NCBI GenBank assembly: GCA_017883385.1
Contig: JADGNQ010000033.1
Span: 1 to 44,041, forward strand
Length of the DNA: 44,041 nt
Reading direction: 5' to 3'
Source of the DNA: Candidatus Sulfotelmatobacter sp.
Lineage (GTDB): Bacteria; Acidobacteriota; Terriglobia; Terriglobales; Acidobacteriaceae
Shown here: one piece after another, positions 37,244 through 44,041 of the stretch
Numbering within the stretch: position 1 is the first letter of the stretch
Layout of the letters: each line of letters opens with the position of its first letter
Notes under the pieces: model-generated
Told to the model about the DNA's origin: nothing
What the model saw: only the letters and a program-made list of their open reading frames with translations
The model's database searches: none
Translations under genes and position numbers: made by a program

Positions 37244-37259
37244 TTACCTTTAACGGTAA
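37244..37259 (+). promoter_or_regulatory. Operator-like palindrome 2 ahead of the regulator
   Basis: TTACCTTTAACGGTAA is a 16-base near-perfect palindrome (TTACC and GGTAA arms, TTTAAC centre). It lies about 15 bases after the candidate -10 box, a position suited to repression, and shares ACGGTA with palindrome 1. Confidence 0.45.
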
Positions 37260-37306
37260 TATGCGGTCACTTTTGTTCGCAAGGCGAAAGACTTGTGGGT
37301 TCTTCT

Positions 37307-38626
37307 ATGGCCACTCAACACAATTCGCTGCTCGATGCTGCTCCGGTTCCGCCTCGACCCCAAGTTGAAGGGTTGCTGGAAGACATTCTGGGCAGTGCCC
37401 CTTTTCGAACGAGCCGCCAGTGCCAGGACTTGTTTCGCTACATTGTCGAGCATAGCCTCGCCGCCTCCGATGGCTCTCTACGTGAACGTATCATCGGAAT
37501 TGAAGTGTTCGGGCGGTCCCCGGACTACGACACTGCTGAGGATCCGGTCGTGCGCCTTCGTGCGGCCGACGTCAGAAAGAGATTGGCCCAGTACTATCAG
37601 GCGCACAGGGAACCCCTCCAGTGGAAAGTTGAGATTCCAACCGGCTCATACAAAGCCCAGTTCTATCCCTCCGAGATGCCTTTGCCTCAGGTTCCAGTAT
37701 TGGCGAAGTCGATCGCACTGCACTCCGAAACTCTGGCCCCGACTCTATCCACGGCAGCCCCGAACGTTGCCGCTCATAGACGCAATCGCCTATGGCTGGT
37801 TGCACTGCTGGCGGTATGCCTTGCCATGGCAGTGGCTGGTCTCACTTTATTTCGAGGGACTTCCCGCGCCGTGGCTCCGTTCGACCTATTCTGGGGGCCG
37901 GTTCTGGAGGATGCAAAGCCCGTGCTCATCTGCACGGGCAGTAATCGCGTTTATGTCTTGTCGCGAGAAGCCCAAGGCCGATATAGGAAGAGCCACCCTC
38001 CTACGGGAGACGTCACTCCAAATCTAGAACTGCTGGTTCCGAGGGAAGGTCTCAAGAACTTCACAGCTGAGGATTTCGTTCCCATTCGAGACACCTATCT
38101 GACGGTCGGCGATGCTTCCGCAACAGCGCAGATTTCGTCGCTAATGACCTCGCGTCATCACGCCTACGATCTGCGTTTCGGCAGCGATCTTTCTTTTGGA
38201 GATTTGCGTCGAGGATCGGCGGTATTGATCGGGGCATTCAACAATAGCTGGACTCTCAACATGACTGATAGTCTTCGGTTTGTGTTTGAGGCGGGCGATA
38301 CATTAGAGATGCACATTCAAGATAGATTCGACCCCTCGCGCTCATGGAGACCGACGATTGCAGACGGAAAATTCAGCCAGGACTATGCCATTGTTTCTCG
38401 CATTCTCGACTCGAAGACCGGGAGCGTGCTTATTACGATCGCCGGCCTTGACCACACGGGCACTCGGGCAGCGGGTGACTTCGTCATGAATCCTCAACTG
38501 ATCGCCGACCTCATCAAGCAAGCACCGAAGGATTGGAGCAAGAAGAACTTGCAAATCGTACTCCACACCGATGTTGTCAACAATATTCCGGGACCACCGA
38601 GTGTTGTTGCAGCGTATTACTGGTAG
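37307..38626 (+). CDS. Membrane-anchored one-component regulator (acidobacterial type)
   Basis: A protein of about 439 residues with three parts. The cytoplasmic N-terminal domain (about 18-110) carries FRTSRQCQDLFRYIVEHSL, GIEVFGRSPDYDTAEDPVVR and AADVRKRLAQYY, a conserved unit also found at the N-terminus of bacterial proteins often labelled adenylate cyclase with TPRs; it is probably DNA-binding. A single membrane helix follows (about 160-183, RLWLVALLAVCLAMAVAGLT). The outer domain (about 190-439) with FDLFWGPVLEDAKPVLICTG and RRGSAVLIGAFNNSWTL belongs to no family I can name and may sense a sugar or the receptor. ATG 37307 or GTG 37295 could be the start. It is divergent from a TonB receptor operon with two ACGGTA palindromes between them, which fits local control. 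Function is inferred from architecture. Confidence 0.75.
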   Translation: MATQHNSLLDAAPVPPRPQVEGLLEDILGSAPFRTSRQCQDLFRYIVEHSLAASDGSLRERIIGIEVFGRSPDYDTAEDPVVRLRAADVRKRLAQYYQAHREPLQWKVEIPTGSYKAQFYPSEMPLPQVPVLAKSIALHSETLAPTLSTAAPNVAAHRRNRLWLVALLAVCLAMAVAGLTLFRGTSRAVAPFDLFWGPVLEDAKPVLICTGSNRVYVLSREAQGRYRKSHPPTGDVTPNLELLVPREGLKNFTAEDFVPIRDTYLTVGDASATAQISSLMTSRHHAYDLRFGSDLSFGDLRRGSAVLIGAFNNSWTLNMTDSLRFVFEAGDTLEMHIQDRFDPSRSWRPTIADGKFSQDYAIVSRILDSKTGSVLITIAGLDHTGTRAAGDFVMNPQLIADLIKQAPKDWSKKNLQIVLHTDVVNNIPGPPSVVAAYYW

Positions 38627-38662
38627 GCAGAGAGATGCTGAACGAAACTGCCGCCGTCGCCT

Positions 38663-39670
38663 CTAATCCAGAGCGACCATAATTTTTTTGAACCGTGACG
38701 GATTCTCACTCCAGGAACGCAACGCGCCTGGCGCTTCGTCGAGACTAACGGTGACGCTTACGGCCTCATCCACGGGAAATCTTCCTGCTTCGAGCAGTCT
38801 GATTACCGCGGCAAAGTCCTCAGGCCCGGCATTGCGCGAGCCGAGAACGTCCAATTCCTTTTGCACGAACAACCTGGTTTCATAGCTCACAGGTTCTTTG
38901 GCATAACCGATATATACGACCCTGCCAGAGAAGGCGACCTCTTCAACCGCCGCTCGGAATGTTGCCGGGGTACCAACCGCTTCGATGACCACATCTGGCC
39001 CCCGCCCATCTGTCATTTTCAGCAACCTCTCATGGAGGCGATCCTGTGCGCTATTGATCGTGTGCGTGCCGCCGACGCGCCGAGCGAGGGCGAGCTTTTC
39101 GTCGTCCACATCGATACAGATCGTGGGAGCGCCGCGAGAACTGGACCCAGCGATTGCACCCAGTCCAACCCCTCCACAGCCGAACACTGCGACCCTGTCA
39201 TCTGCCGTCACCCTGCCTCGTGACACAGCGTGAAATCCCACGGTTAGCGGTTCGACCAGGCACAACTCCTTCGTGGCGAGCTTGGCCGGATACAGCTTTT
39301 CTCTGGGTGCCGCGATGAATTCACTAAGTGCGCCGTCCCTTTGCACACCAAGAGTCTGGTTGAACTGACAAGCATTGGGACGTTTTCTTCGACACGAGGC
39401 GCACTTACCACAGCTTGTGTATGGGGACAATGCGACGTCGGTACCGATACCAATACTGCTATCGCCGCCGTCAACCACAGTAGCCGACACTTCATGACCA
39501 AGGATGCGAGGATAAGAAACCAGCGGATTGAGTCCACGAAACGAATTCAAATCGCTCCCGCAGAATCCCACCATCCGGACCTTCAGCAGCACCTCTCCTT
39601 TCGCGACGACGGGTTCCGCAACCGTCTCGATGGATGCCTGCCCCGGTTTCTGGAGTACGAACGCCTTCAT
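38663..39670 (-). CDS. Zinc-dependent medium-chain dehydrogenase (sugar alcohol / L-fucose type)
   Basis: A 335-residue NAD(P)-dependent dehydrogenase of the zinc-containing medium-chain family. Catalytic zinc ligands lie in GFCGSDLN (Cys about 37) and LGHEVS (His-Glu about 58-59); the structural zinc site is SCGKCASCRRKRPNAC (four Cys, about 86-101); the cofactor fold shows VFGCGGVGLGAIAG (about 162-175). It resembles sorbitol, threonine and galactitol dehydrogenases. Its place directly after the alpha-L-fucosidase gene (81-base gap) and near FucP suggests oxidation of L-fucose or of a product of its breakdown, in a non-phosphorylative route. The ribosome binding site is weak. Convergent with the regulator, whose stop is 36 bases away. 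Confidence 0.85.
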   Translation of the reverse strand: MKAFVLQKPGQASIETVAEPVVAKGEVLLKVRMVGFCGSDLNSFRGLNPLVSYPRILGHEVSATVVDGGDSSIGIGTDVALSPYTSCGKCASCRRKRPNACQFNQTLGVQRDGALSEFIAAPREKLYPAKLATKELCLVEPLTVGFHAVSRGRVTADDRVAVFGCGGVGLGAIAGSSSRGAPTICIDVDDEKLALARRVGGTHTINSAQDRLHERLLKMTDGRGPDVVIEAVGTPATFRAAVEEVAFSGRVVYIGYAKEPVSYETRLFVQKELDVLGSRNAGPEDFAAVIRLLEAGRFPVDEAVSVTVSLDEAPGALRSWSENPSRFKKIMVALD

Positions 39671-39751
39671 CGGATTAAATTATTTTCCCGTTCTCGAAGT
39701 TGCTCAGCCAACGTATCCTGATTCATCCGAGTGATAAGGATTTCTACGTGC

Positions 39752-41392
39752 CTATTGATCAAACCTCACGCGAAGCGCGTAAGCGTATTTCGGGGGAGCG
39801 AGGTTTGGCAAGACAACACGCAGGCCATCCGGACCCTGGCTAAACTGCACCTTGGTCTCGCTGCCCACCAGCGACACCGATTGAACCCGTTTGCCACCCA
39901 GCGTCAACCCGAGGGAATGAATTACGGCTTCTCCGGTGCCAGGCCAAGCCAGACCGATCGCGTACAGCACATCGCCCTTGGTCGTGAAGCGAAAATCCTC
40001 CGGGGTGTAGTTGGCTGTGTCGGTGTCGTGAAAGGAGCCAGCCGCGACTTTCGTGGGCCCTTCGCCATAGGTCCTCCAGGGGCGAGTGCCGTAGATGGCT
40101 TCTCCGTTCGTGTTCAACCACTCACCGACATCCAGAAGCACCCGCTGAATCTCATCCGGGATTGTCCCGTCGGAGCGGGGCCCGATGTTTAACAGCAGAT
40201 TGCCGTTTTTGCTCACGATATCGATGAGCTGGTGAATCACGAACTGGGGCGATTTGAAAGTGTCATCCTGAATGTACCCCCAGGACTTGTTGCTGATGGA
40301 GGTATCGGTCTGCCAATAGAGAGGGCGGATGTCTCCGAGCTGGCCGCGCTCCAAATCGAGTACACCAGAATGCTCGTTCATAGCGTAGTCCTTGTAGTTG
40401 ATCACTCCGACGTGATCTCCGTATTTGAGCGAACTGTTGTAGTAGAACGCGGCAAAGCGGGTGAGATTGGGACGGATCGAAGCCTGCCCGATCCACCAGT
40501 CGAAGTACATGATATCGGGATGATATTTCTCGACCAGCTCCGTGCTCCGCGCCAGCCAATCGTTGGCCCATGCCTGTGAAACATAGGTGAAGTCGTTGCC
40601 GAGAGGAGCCCCCCAAGGGGACACCCAGGTATGGGCAGGGCCGTAGAACGACGCATATTGGGGATCGTTCACGTCCGATGAAATCTCGCGCGCCACCCCG
40701 AGAAAGAAGTTGTGTTCCACTCGGTGGGACGACACGCCGAAATGCAGGCCTTCGGCGCGAACTGCTTTGGCTAATTCCCCCGTGGTGTCGCGATGCGGAC
40801 CCATTTTTGCCACGGTCCAGTCACTCAGACCACTGTCGTACATGGCAAAACCATCGTGATGTTCGGCCACGGGAACCACGTACTTCGCACCAGCCTGCTT
40901 GAATAACCGGGCCCAAGCCGCCGCATCGAAGTGTTCTGCTTTGAACATGGGAAGGAAGTCCTTGTATCCGAATTTCTGCTGCGGTCCGTAAGTCGCGATG
41001 TGGTGCTTGTATTCCTCCGACCCGCCGCGATACATATTTCGGGGATACCATTCGTTTCCGAAGGCGGGGACCGAATACGCTCCCCAGTGAATGAAGATGC
41101 CGAACTTTGCGTCCCGGTACCACTCGGGCACTTCAAACTTCTGCAGCGACTCCCAGTCCGCACGGAAGGGCCCCTGAGCATTGGCGCTGTCGACGTCCTT
41201 CAACAAGGCAGTGCGTGCCGAATCATATTTACTGCTGGCTTTTTGCCACGCCTGATCAATGAAGGCCGGATCCTCCGATGCCGTTGGGGCCGTCGCGTCC
41301 TGCGCGCACACATTGGAAATTGCGGATAACCCAAGTACAACGGCGGCGAGTCCACGAATGGACTGTCTTAGGAAACGAGAATGGTGAGACAT
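39752..41392 (-). CDS. Exported GH29 alpha-L-fucosidase
   Basis: A 546-residue retaining alpha-L-fucosidase. Signal peptide (about 1-32, ending SNVCAQ), then the catalytic barrel with WYRDAKFGIFIHWGAYSVP, the substrate-binding pair AEHHDGFAMY and the nucleophile D298 in IMYFDWWIGQ; NGNLLLNIGPRSDGTIP closes the barrel and a C-terminal beta sandwich follows. ATG 41392 was chosen over the much longer open frame because GGAGG lies ten bases upstream and it gives a proper signal peptide. It lies 55 bases after the FucP gene and ahead of the dehydrogenase, so release, uptake and oxidation of L-fucose appear to be encoded together. Confidence 0.93.
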   Translation of the reverse strand: MSHHSRFLRQSIRGLAAVVLGLSAISNVCAQDATAPTASEDPAFIDQAWQKASSKYDSARTALLKDVDSANAQGPFRADWESLQKFEVPEWYRDAKFGIFIHWGAYSVPAFGNEWYPRNMYRGGSEEYKHHIATYGPQQKFGYKDFLPMFKAEHFDAAAWARLFKQAGAKYVVPVAEHHDGFAMYDSGLSDWTVAKMGPHRDTTGELAKAVRAEGLHFGVSSHRVEHNFFLGVAREISSDVNDPQYASFYGPAHTWVSPWGAPLGNDFTYVSQAWANDWLARSTELVEKYHPDIMYFDWWIGQASIRPNLTRFAAFYYNSSLKYGDHVGVINYKDYAMNEHSGVLDLERGQLGDIRPLYWQTDTSISNKSWGYIQDDTFKSPQFVIHQLIDIVSKNGNLLLNIGPRSDGTIPDEIQRVLLDVGEWLNTNGEAIYGTRPWRTYGEGPTKVAAGSFHDTDTANYTPEDFRFTTKGDVLYAIGLAWPGTGEAVIHSLGLTLGGKRVQSVSLVGSETKVQFSQGPDGLRVVLPNLAPPKYAYALRVRFDQ

Positions 41393-41447
41393 TGCGTCTT
41401 TTCCTCCCTCCGAAACTTCGCCGTCGAAATCGATCTGACGGCGTGAA

Positions 41448-42944
41448 TTACGAGGCATCGGCGACAGCAGTCGCGTCCTGTCTGCTGAGCTTTGCCCAGA
41501 TGGCGCCGTAAAGAGCCACAAACACAAAACAGATAAGGGGCACCACGAAGCCGATGCGCATGGAATGCTGGTCGGCGATGTGGCCCATGAAAGGCGGAGT
41601 AATTGCGCCCCCGACAATGGACATCACAATCAGCGATGAACCAAACTTGGTGTGCTCGCCCAGTCCGCGGATGCCCAGGGCAAAGATGGTCGGGAACCCC
41701 ACGGACATGAAGAAAAATGAAGCGAACATTGCATACATTCCCGTTTTGCCGCCGCCCATGGTAATGGCGACCAGTACCACGTTCATGACGGAATAGGCCG
41801 TGAGCACTCGCTCCGGCTTGAACTGGCTGATCACGGCGCTGCCGCACATGCGTCCAACCATGAACAGGACGAACCCGACAGCACCCAGCCACCGCGAGGC
41901 CTGCAGCCGGGTCACCCCCGGATCATTCTCCAGAACGTAGTTGACAAAGAAGCTGAAGATTCCGGTTTGCGCCGCCACATAGAGAAACTGCGTGGCCACG
42001 CCAAGGGTGAAGTGTTTACGCCGGAACAAGTCCCAATTCCTGGAGACGACGAGGAAGGCGGCAACATACGCAACGACGAGCAGTCCGTATTTCACCGGCC
42101 GGAACAAGGCTTCGTTCATCTGGAGGAGAGTCCACAACAGTTGGAGGATTGGGGCGATAAAGAAGTACAGCAACCCGCAGACTGCCGCTAAAACGATGGC
42201 GATTCCGGCCTGTTGCCTACCCGTGGGGTTGAGCCGGTTGTTCCCGGATTCAGCTCTGCGGCTCTCATCTTCGGCGTGCAAGTCCGGCACGTTTGAGACA
42301 GCAAAAATGACCAGTAGCAAAACCACAAATACGCCAATGCCGACGTAGGGAGTGGTAAGACCAGCATTGGCGCCTGCTCCGTCCGTTCCAGAAAAAACAA
42401 AATATCCACCGACGATCGGCCCTAGAATCCAGCCCAGGCCATTAGTCGTCTGGGCGATGTTGATGCGCGTTGGCCCGCTTTCGGGCGGCCCGAGTACCGT
42501 CGCGTAAGGATTGGCAATGGTTTCCAGGCAAGTCATTCCCGCTGCGATAACAAACAAGCCGAGGAGAAACGCCCAATAGGTGCCGATGTGGACGGCGGGA
42601 ATGAACCAGAAAGCTCCGCCTGCAATCAACGTCAAACCGACAAGAATGCCGCCCTTATAGCCGAACCTTTTGGCGATCAAACCAGCCGGAATGGCCATCA
42701 GGAAGTAGGCAAGATAGTTGGCCGCCTGCACCAGGCCGGATTGTTCTTTGTTAATCCGCAGTGTGTCCTGGAAGTGCTTGTTCAGGATGTCAATCATCCC
42801 GTTGCAGAAGCCCCACAGCAAGAAGAGGGAAGTGATCAGAACAAAGGGAACGGCAAAGTTCCTGCCATCGGCGGTACGAAACATTCCGCCTTGCGTCCTG
42901 GCTAGACCGGCTGGGGTCGTTGATGGGTTCGTGGAAGTCTTCAT
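41448..42944 (-). CDS. fucP: L-fucose:H+ symporter family permease
   Basis: A 498-residue MFS sugar permease of the fucose/glucose-galactose (FGHS/FucP) family with about 12 helices. Hallmarks are FLLWGFCNGMIDILNKHFQ (helix 1, about 43-61), IPAGLIAKRFGYKGG, and LETIANPYATVLGPPES (about 140-156). A hydrophilic stretch (about 228-245) marks the central loop. It moves a hexose, here most likely L-fucose, across the inner membrane with protons. The next gene on the strand is the alpha-L-fucosidase, and an RbsD/FucU mutarotase gene is upstream. Galactose or glucose transport is possible, since the family is broad. Confidence 0.92.
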   Translation of the reverse strand: MKTSTNPSTTPAGLARTQGGMFRTADGRNFAVPFVLITSLFLLWGFCNGMIDILNKHFQDTLRINKEQSGLVQAANYLAYFLMAIPAGLIAKRFGYKGGILVGLTLIAGGAFWFIPAVHIGTYWAFLLGLFVIAAGMTCLETIANPYATVLGPPESGPTRINIAQTTNGLGWILGPIVGGYFVFSGTDGAGANAGLTTPYVGIGVFVVLLLVIFAVSNVPDLHAEDESRRAESGNNRLNPTGRQQAGIAIVLAAVCGLLYFFIAPILQLLWTLLQMNEALFRPVKYGLLVVAYVAAFLVVSRNWDLFRRKHFTLGVATQFLYVAAQTGIFSFFVNYVLENDPGVTRLQASRWLGAVGFVLFMVGRMCGSAVISQFKPERVLTAYSVMNVVLVAITMGGGKTGMYAMFASFFFMSVGFPTIFALGIRGLGEHTKFGSSLIVMSIVGGAITPPFMGHIADQHSMRIGFVVPLICFVFVALYGAIWAKLSRQDATAVADAS

Positions 42945-43036
42945 CGGGTTGACTTTCGTTTGAACAATGGAGTTCCCCTTCGGATCAGAACTATGTATCC
43001 AACTAGCACATCCGGATCATGCCGCCCGCAGAATTC

Positions 43037-43426
43037 CTACGCGCTCTCCAAAATTATGTTCGCGTACTGGATGGTGTCGCCGGTGCGGATCAAACCGATG
43101 GCGAGCGGCACCCGCCTTTTGAATTGCACATGAGGTTCATACTTCACTTCAATTCCGTGCAGAGCTTCGGCAAAGACCGAACGCGTCCTAGGGGTGTTGG
43201 ACTTGATGAACTCCCGCGCCATCCATGCTCTGCCGACAACGAAATTAGAGCGAAGCGCTTGGAGAACCTGCGCTACGGTCGGTAAATCATCGACGAGCGA
43301 AATATCCACCGTTTCAATTTCCGGCCAAAATGGAAAGCCGCGATCAGCAACAACCAACGTGTTGGTGTGGCGCACGCGACTGATCAGAGAGTTGATCTGA
43401 GGGTTCAATATCCCAGTCTTTATCAT
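43037..43426 (-). CDS. RbsD/FucU-family sugar mutarotase
   Basis: A 129-residue protein of the RbsD/FucU family, cytoplasmic decameric enzymes that speed up anomer or pyranose-furanose conversion of ribose or L-fucose. The N-terminal block with H20 (SRVRHTNTLVVADRGFPF) carries the catalytic His and Asp of the family, and the ending DTIQYANIILESA matches the usual C-terminus, where a Tyr contacts the sugar. FucU would fit the neighbouring fucose genes, although VVADRGFPFWP is also RbsD-like. It lies 20 bases after the nucleotidylyltransferase gene and 92 before FucP. Only a weak AAGG site precedes the ATG at 43426. Confidence 0.88.
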   Translation of the reverse strand: MIKTGILNPQINSLISRVRHTNTLVVADRGFPFWPEIETVDISLVDDLPTVAQVLQALRSNFVVGRAWMAREFIKSNTPRTRSVFAEALHGIEVKYEPHVQFKRRVPLAIGLIRTGDTIQYANIILESA

Positions 43427-43446
43427 GACAAGGCCTTGAATCGAAT

Positions 43447-44040
43447 TTAAAAGCCACGCAGGTCGGTACTGGTCCGCTTGGGCAAGCCCGGCGCCGGAAC
43501 CCGCTTGAGGACGAGATACTCGATCCCGAGCGCAGCGCAGTAGTCCCGCTTGCCGCCAACATCACCATCTTCGTTCACAGCGTATATATCAGGCTTCAAC
43601 CGGCGGATTTCCGGATCGGCATCCAGCCACCCATCGCCACTGGAAATCAGCGATTCCGTTACGTATTTGATCGAGCCAACCACATAGCGGCGTTCTTCTT
43701 GCGGCAACAGCGGGTGTCCTTCGCCCTTGAGGAGTCGGATGTTCGCGTCGTGGCCGACGATGGCGTAAAGGTCCCCATAGGTGCTCACTTCTTCGAAGAA
43801 GCGCACATGGCCGGAGTGAAGCCAATCGTAACAGCCTGTGACAACCACTTTTCTTCTCCCTGATGCGTACGGCCTGGGTGGCACGTCCGGAAACTCCTTG
43901 AGGCGCTCGCAGGAAAAACAGCGGTACACGATCTTGTTCTCTCGCGCATACGCTTCACGCGCAGGACTTGTCGTCGGTCGGTAGTCGGCCCAAACATCCA
44001 CGCTCAAAGTTCCCGGTAGAGAATCGTAGTCGGCAAACGA
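43447..44040 (-). CDS. Cytidylyltransferase-like nucleotidylyltransferase (partial, continues beyond window)
   Basis: The frame stays open to the window edge, so the N-terminus is outside. The C-terminal ~140 residues form a TagD/RfaE-type nucleotidylyltransferase: VVVTGCYDWLHSGHVRFFEE holds the HxGH nucleotide-binding motif and the end KRTSTDLRGF the (I/R)(S/T)STxxR motif. These enzymes join CTP or ATP to a phosphorylated sugar, sugar acid or alcohol. A segment with Arg- and Pro-rich text (KEFPDVPPRPYASGRRK) precedes the domain, and further upstream text (ADYDSLPG) suggests another domain or a long extension. Neighbours are a mutarotase and fucose genes, so an activated sugar may be made here; the substrate cannot be told. 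Confidence 0.8.
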   Translation of the reverse strand, partial: SFADYDSLPGTLSVDVWADYRPTTSPAREAYARENKIVYRCFSCERLKEFPDVPPRPYASGRRKVVVTGCYDWLHSGHVRFFEEVSTYGDLYAIVGHDANIRLLKGEGHPLLPQEERRYVVGSIKYVTESLISSGDGWLDADPEIRRLKPDIYAVNEDGDVGGKRDYCAALGIEYLVLKRVPAPGLPKRTSTDLRGF

Positions 44041-44041
44041 A

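Noticed and set aside
37293..38027. 244-codon frame overlapping the membrane regulator
   Set aside because: Shifted frame of the regulator gene; composition (Arg, Ser, Pro, Trp rich) is that of an out-of-frame translation.

Overview
This window looks like chromosomal DNA of an Acidobacteriota bacterium, probably class Terriglobia. The grounds are two very large TonB-dependent receptors of the Oar-like kind with an N-terminal carboxypeptidase-regulatory-like domain, no SusD partner, many Tat or Sec signal peptides on sugar enzymes, and an N-terminal regulator domain (37307-38626) that I associate with acidobacterial sugar loci. No taxonomic marker gene is present, so this is inference from gene content.

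Layout. (1) 2-2488: the C-terminal two thirds of an RND (HAE1-type) efflux pump. (2) 2717-7213: an intact tRNA-Asp(GTC), then a tyrosine integrase, an excisionase-like protein, a 405-bp element with terminal inverted repeats, a mobilisation-type ribbon-helix-helix protein behind a perfect hairpin, and a second, degraded copy of the tRNA 5' half with its upstream flank. This is a decayed integrative/mobilisable element at a tRNA gene. (3) 7488-25005: a sugar locus. A minus-strand operon (sucrose phosphorylase, MFS transporter, mutarotase-like protein) diverges from a GntR-LacI type regulator. A plus-strand series follows: TonB-dependent receptor, HSL-type esterase, two tandem NIF3-like proteins, SGNH hydrolase, CE1-type esterase, PfkB sugar kinase (fructokinase-like), type-B carboxylesterase. 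(4) 25006-26852: a junction with a third tRNA-Asp 5' half ending at the anticodon loop, an integrase remnant that has lost catalytic residues, and a frameshifted, truncated ASPIC/FG-GAP gene. (5) 26941-44041: a second sugar locus for fucose/arabinose/xylose-bearing plant glycans: TonB receptor, TPR lipoprotein-like or periplasmic protein, GH31 with a PA14-like insert, GH127, a membrane-anchored regulator, Zn-dependent dehydrogenase, GH29 alpha-L-fucosidase, FucP permease, RbsD/FucU mutarotase and a nucleotidylyltransferase that runs off the window.

How the parts may work together. In region 3, sucrose phosphorylase gives glucose-1-phosphate plus fructose, and the PfkB kinase can phosphorylate the fructose. 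Four different exported esterases surround this core, which suggests that the true substrate is an acylated sucrose or similar acyl sugar: taken up by the TonB receptor, deacylated in the periplasm, then moved inward by the MFS carrier. The promoters of the sucrose phosphorylase operon and of the TonB receptor share a nearly identical 14-bp stretch and AGACAAYT half-sites, pointing to co-regulation. Region 5 would strip fucose, xylose and arabinose from xyloglucan-like or arabinosylated glycans, with FucP, the mutarotase and the dehydrogenase handling the released fucose. Region 3 lies between two tRNA-Asp fragments cut in the anticodon loop, so it may have arrived as an island.
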